Notes under the pieces: generated by a model
Seen by the model: the letters and a program-made list of their open reading frames with translations, nothing else
The model's database searches: none
What the model was told of the DNA's origin: nothing
In this document: piece by piece, positions 5,290 through 6,623 of the stretch
How positions within the stretch are numbered: position 1 is the stretch's first letter
Layout of the letters: every line of letters starts with the position of its first letter
NCBI GenBank assembly: GCA_027731885.1
Contig: JAQCAO010000069.1
Coordinates: forward strand, 1 to 6,623
Source: Actinomycetota bacterium
GTDB taxonomy: Bacteria > Actinomycetota > Actinomycetes > Nanopelagicales > Nanopelagicaceae
Length of the DNA stretch: 6,623 bases
Reading direction: 5' to 3'
Made by a program: the position numbers and the translations under genes

Positions 5290-6623
5290 GTGACGAAAAA
5301 ACTATTTGCTGCCCTAGTAATTTCCACGCTAATCGCGCCAGCACAGGCGGTGGGAGCGGTAACGATCATCGCAACCCCAACTGCGACAATGGTTTCGCTC
5401 GACCAAAAGACAATCACTTTGACCCCGCCGCGGACAAACTCTCCAGGTGCTTGGTCGATCGAAATTGAAAATTCTAAAATTGCATCTGCCAATGGTTTAA
5501 CGCTCACCTTACTTTCTGCCGGTACCTCAATTATTAGATATGCCCAAGCAGCATCTGGTGCATATAACGCAGCTTCCCGTTCTTCACGGCTAACCGTCAC
5601 ACCGGGAACACCAACGCTCGGTGAATTCAAAGATCAAACGGTCGCACTCTCCGCCGGTTCATTTACACTCACCGCACCTACGAGCTCTTCTGATGGCGCC
5701 TGGAGTTTTCAATCACTTGATCAGAGCATCGCAACTATCTCAGGAAATAAAGTCACTTTGCTTGATGGCGGAGAAGTTTCAATTAGAGCAACCCAATCAC
5801 CAACTCTAAACTGGTTAACAACAACAGCAACTATGAAGTTATCGGTAACAGCGCCGAGCCCAACAGTTGGGACACTTAGCGATATAACTCTTTCGATTGA
5901 TAGCGTTTCAAAAGTAGAGTTGATTTTGCCAGTATCTAATTCAAAAGGTACTTGGACTTTATCTAGCTCAGATCCATCTGTGGCATCAGTTAACGGACTA
6001 ACTGTTACTGCGCTTAAAGCAGGCACAACCAAGATCTCCGCAAAGCAGGCGCCGTTTGGAGGCTATCGCTCAATTATCGTCACAATGGACATTACAATTT
6101 TGGCAGTTGACCCAGTTGTTAGTGCTGGTGGATTTATTGATCAAACTGTCGAGATAATTCCCGGAACAACACAGGTAAGGCCATTACCGGCGCCAGCATC
6201 AAACTCTCCAGGTGTTTGGACCTTTACCTCATCCGATGCTGCGATCGCATCGATGAACGGTAATTTTCTAACTGCGCTAAAGCCAGGCAAGGTAAGTGTT
6301 ACTGCAGTTCAAGGACCGGCACTTAAATTCGGCGCATCAAAGCCATTTACGATTTCCGTATTTGTTAAGGGACGCCAGAGCCTGACCGCTCCTGCCAACG
6401 TTGAAAAGTTATCAGGTGATCCAGATGTGGCAATCGTATACCCAACCTCGCAATCAACTGGAAAGTGGAGCGCTACCTCGAGTGATCCGACAATCGCTGC
6501 GGTAAATGGAAGTGCAATCAAGTTGGGAAATGCTGGAACGGCGACAATCACGCTGACGCAGGAAGCAACCGATAGCTGGACTGCAAGTTCTACAACTTAT
6601 TTAGTCCGCGTAATTGGTGTTAC
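5290..6623 (+). CDS. Secreted protein of tandem Ig-like (BIG2-like) repeats, 3' end outside window
   Basis: The frame is open from GTG 5290 to the window edge (444 codons) without a stop, so the protein is longer than seen. It begins with a Sec-type signal peptide (MTKKLFAALVISTLIAPAQA, cleavage probably near residues 20-23). Five Ig-like repeats follow, with core Trp residues at 55, 138, 222, 310 and 393, a period of 83-88 residues. Each repeat has Gly-x-Trp, then a (Ser)-Ser-Asp-x-x-(Ile/Val)-Ala segment ending in Gly, then Leu-x-x-Gly and a final strand with an invariant Gln (86, 169, 253, 341, 424). This resembles the BIG2 pattern (W-x-SSD-x-x-IA-x-V-x-G ... AGTA-x-I). Such proteins usually act at the cell surface as adhesins or stalks. 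Any anchor or catalytic domain would be beyond the window. Antisense open frames here are shadows. The gene follows the decayed transporter by 36 bp. Confidence 0.85.
   Translation, partial: MTKKLFAALVISTLIAPAQAVGAVTIIATPTATMVSLDQKTITLTPPRTNSPGAWSIEIENSKIASANGLTLTLLSAGTSIIRYAQAASGAYNAASRSSRLTVTPGTPTLGEFKDQTVALSAGSFTLTAPTSSSDGAWSFQSLDQSIATISGNKVTLLDGGEVSIRATQSPTLNWLTTTATMKLSVTAPSPTVGTLSDITLSIDSVSKVELILPVSNSKGTWTLSSSDPSVASVNGLTVTALKAGTTKISAKQAPFGGYRSIIVTMDITILAVDPVVSAGGFIDQTVEIIPGTTQVRPLPAPASNSPGVWTFTSSDAAIASMNGNFLTALKPGKVSVTAVQGPALKFGASKPFTISVFVKGRQSLTAPANVEKLSGDPDVAIVYPTSQSTGKWSATSSDPTIAAVNGSAIKLGNAGTATITLTQEATDSWTASSTTYLVRVIGV
5371..6615 (+). repeat. Five ~84-residue Ig-like protein repeats
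   Basis: Approximate repeat limits in residues are 28-104, 108-187, 191-271, 275-359 and 363-442. Some similarity persists at DNA level. CAAACTCTCCAGGTG is identical at 5435-5449 (repeat 1) and 6200-6214 (repeat 4), continuing as CTTGG and TTTGG. GATCAAAC-GTCG is shared, with one differing base inside, between the starts of repeats 2 and 4. Repeats 1 and 4 are thus partly closer to each other than to their neighbours, suggesting duplication of a multi-repeat block. Confidence 0.75.

Noticed and set aside
5211..5630. Minus-strand open frames in the right part of the window (also 5721-6032 and 6309-6551)
   Set aside because: They are antisense to the continuous plus-strand Ig-repeat frame, which has a signal peptide and a regular repeat pattern.
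4787..6623. A second copy of the tRNA-Lys 3' end as an attachment-site repeat
   Set aside because: I saw no repeat of the T-arm/acceptor sequence to the right of the tRNA within the window, and no integrase gene.

Overview
The window looks like chromosomal DNA of a low-to-moderate G+C actinobacterium. A freshwater planktonic lineage (acI/Nanopelagicales type) is my best guess, but this is inference. Supporting it are a short DUF5302-like protein (a family I know only from Actinobacteria), a full-length Sua5-type threonylcarbamoyl-AMP synthase, tRNA genes without encoded CCA, and several genes whose best -10 element sits only 6-7 nt before the start codon, as expected for leaderless mRNAs.

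Layout. Positions 1-1158 (+) hold the 3' part of a polyprenyl-phosphate sugar-1-phosphate transferase (WecA/MraY superfamily) and, 9 nt later, a 62-residue basic DUF5302-like protein. Converging on these from the right is a minus-strand tRNA cluster, transcribed in the order Glu(TTC), Asp(GTC), Phe(GAA), between 1649 and 1195. Its spacers are packed with hairpins and contain a perfect tandem duplication of a 36-bp unit that forms a GNRA-loop stem. Further right, also on the minus strand, are a secreted SIMPL-domain (DUF541) protein (1738-2463) and a GT4 glycosyltransferase (2525-3655). Divergent from the glycosyltransferase, across a 39-bp gap, is the threonylcarbamoyl-AMP synthase gene (3695-4660, +), followed by tRNA-Lys(TTT) (4714-4786, +). 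Beyond tRNA-Lys the character changes. There is a decayed remnant of an EamA/DMT transporter, with its two ends in different frames and its middle missing. After it comes the start of a long secreted protein built from ~84-residue Ig-like (BIG2-like) repeats, which runs off the right edge.

How the genes fit together. The membrane sugar-phosphate transferase and the GT4 enzyme both suit cell-envelope glycan assembly, but they are on opposite strands and nothing here proves one pathway. Threonylcarbamoyl-AMP synthase makes the intermediate for t6A37 in ANN-decoding tRNAs, which include tRNA-Lys(UUU) encoded 53 bp downstream. The region right of tRNA-Lys resembles a variable surface-protein locus.

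I see no CRISPR array, transposase, toxin-antitoxin pair or recognisable new defence system. The most unusual material is the tandem GNRA hairpin repeat in the tRNA cluster, the collapsed transporter, and the repeat protein at the right edge. All calls come from reading the sequence by eye; no database search was run.
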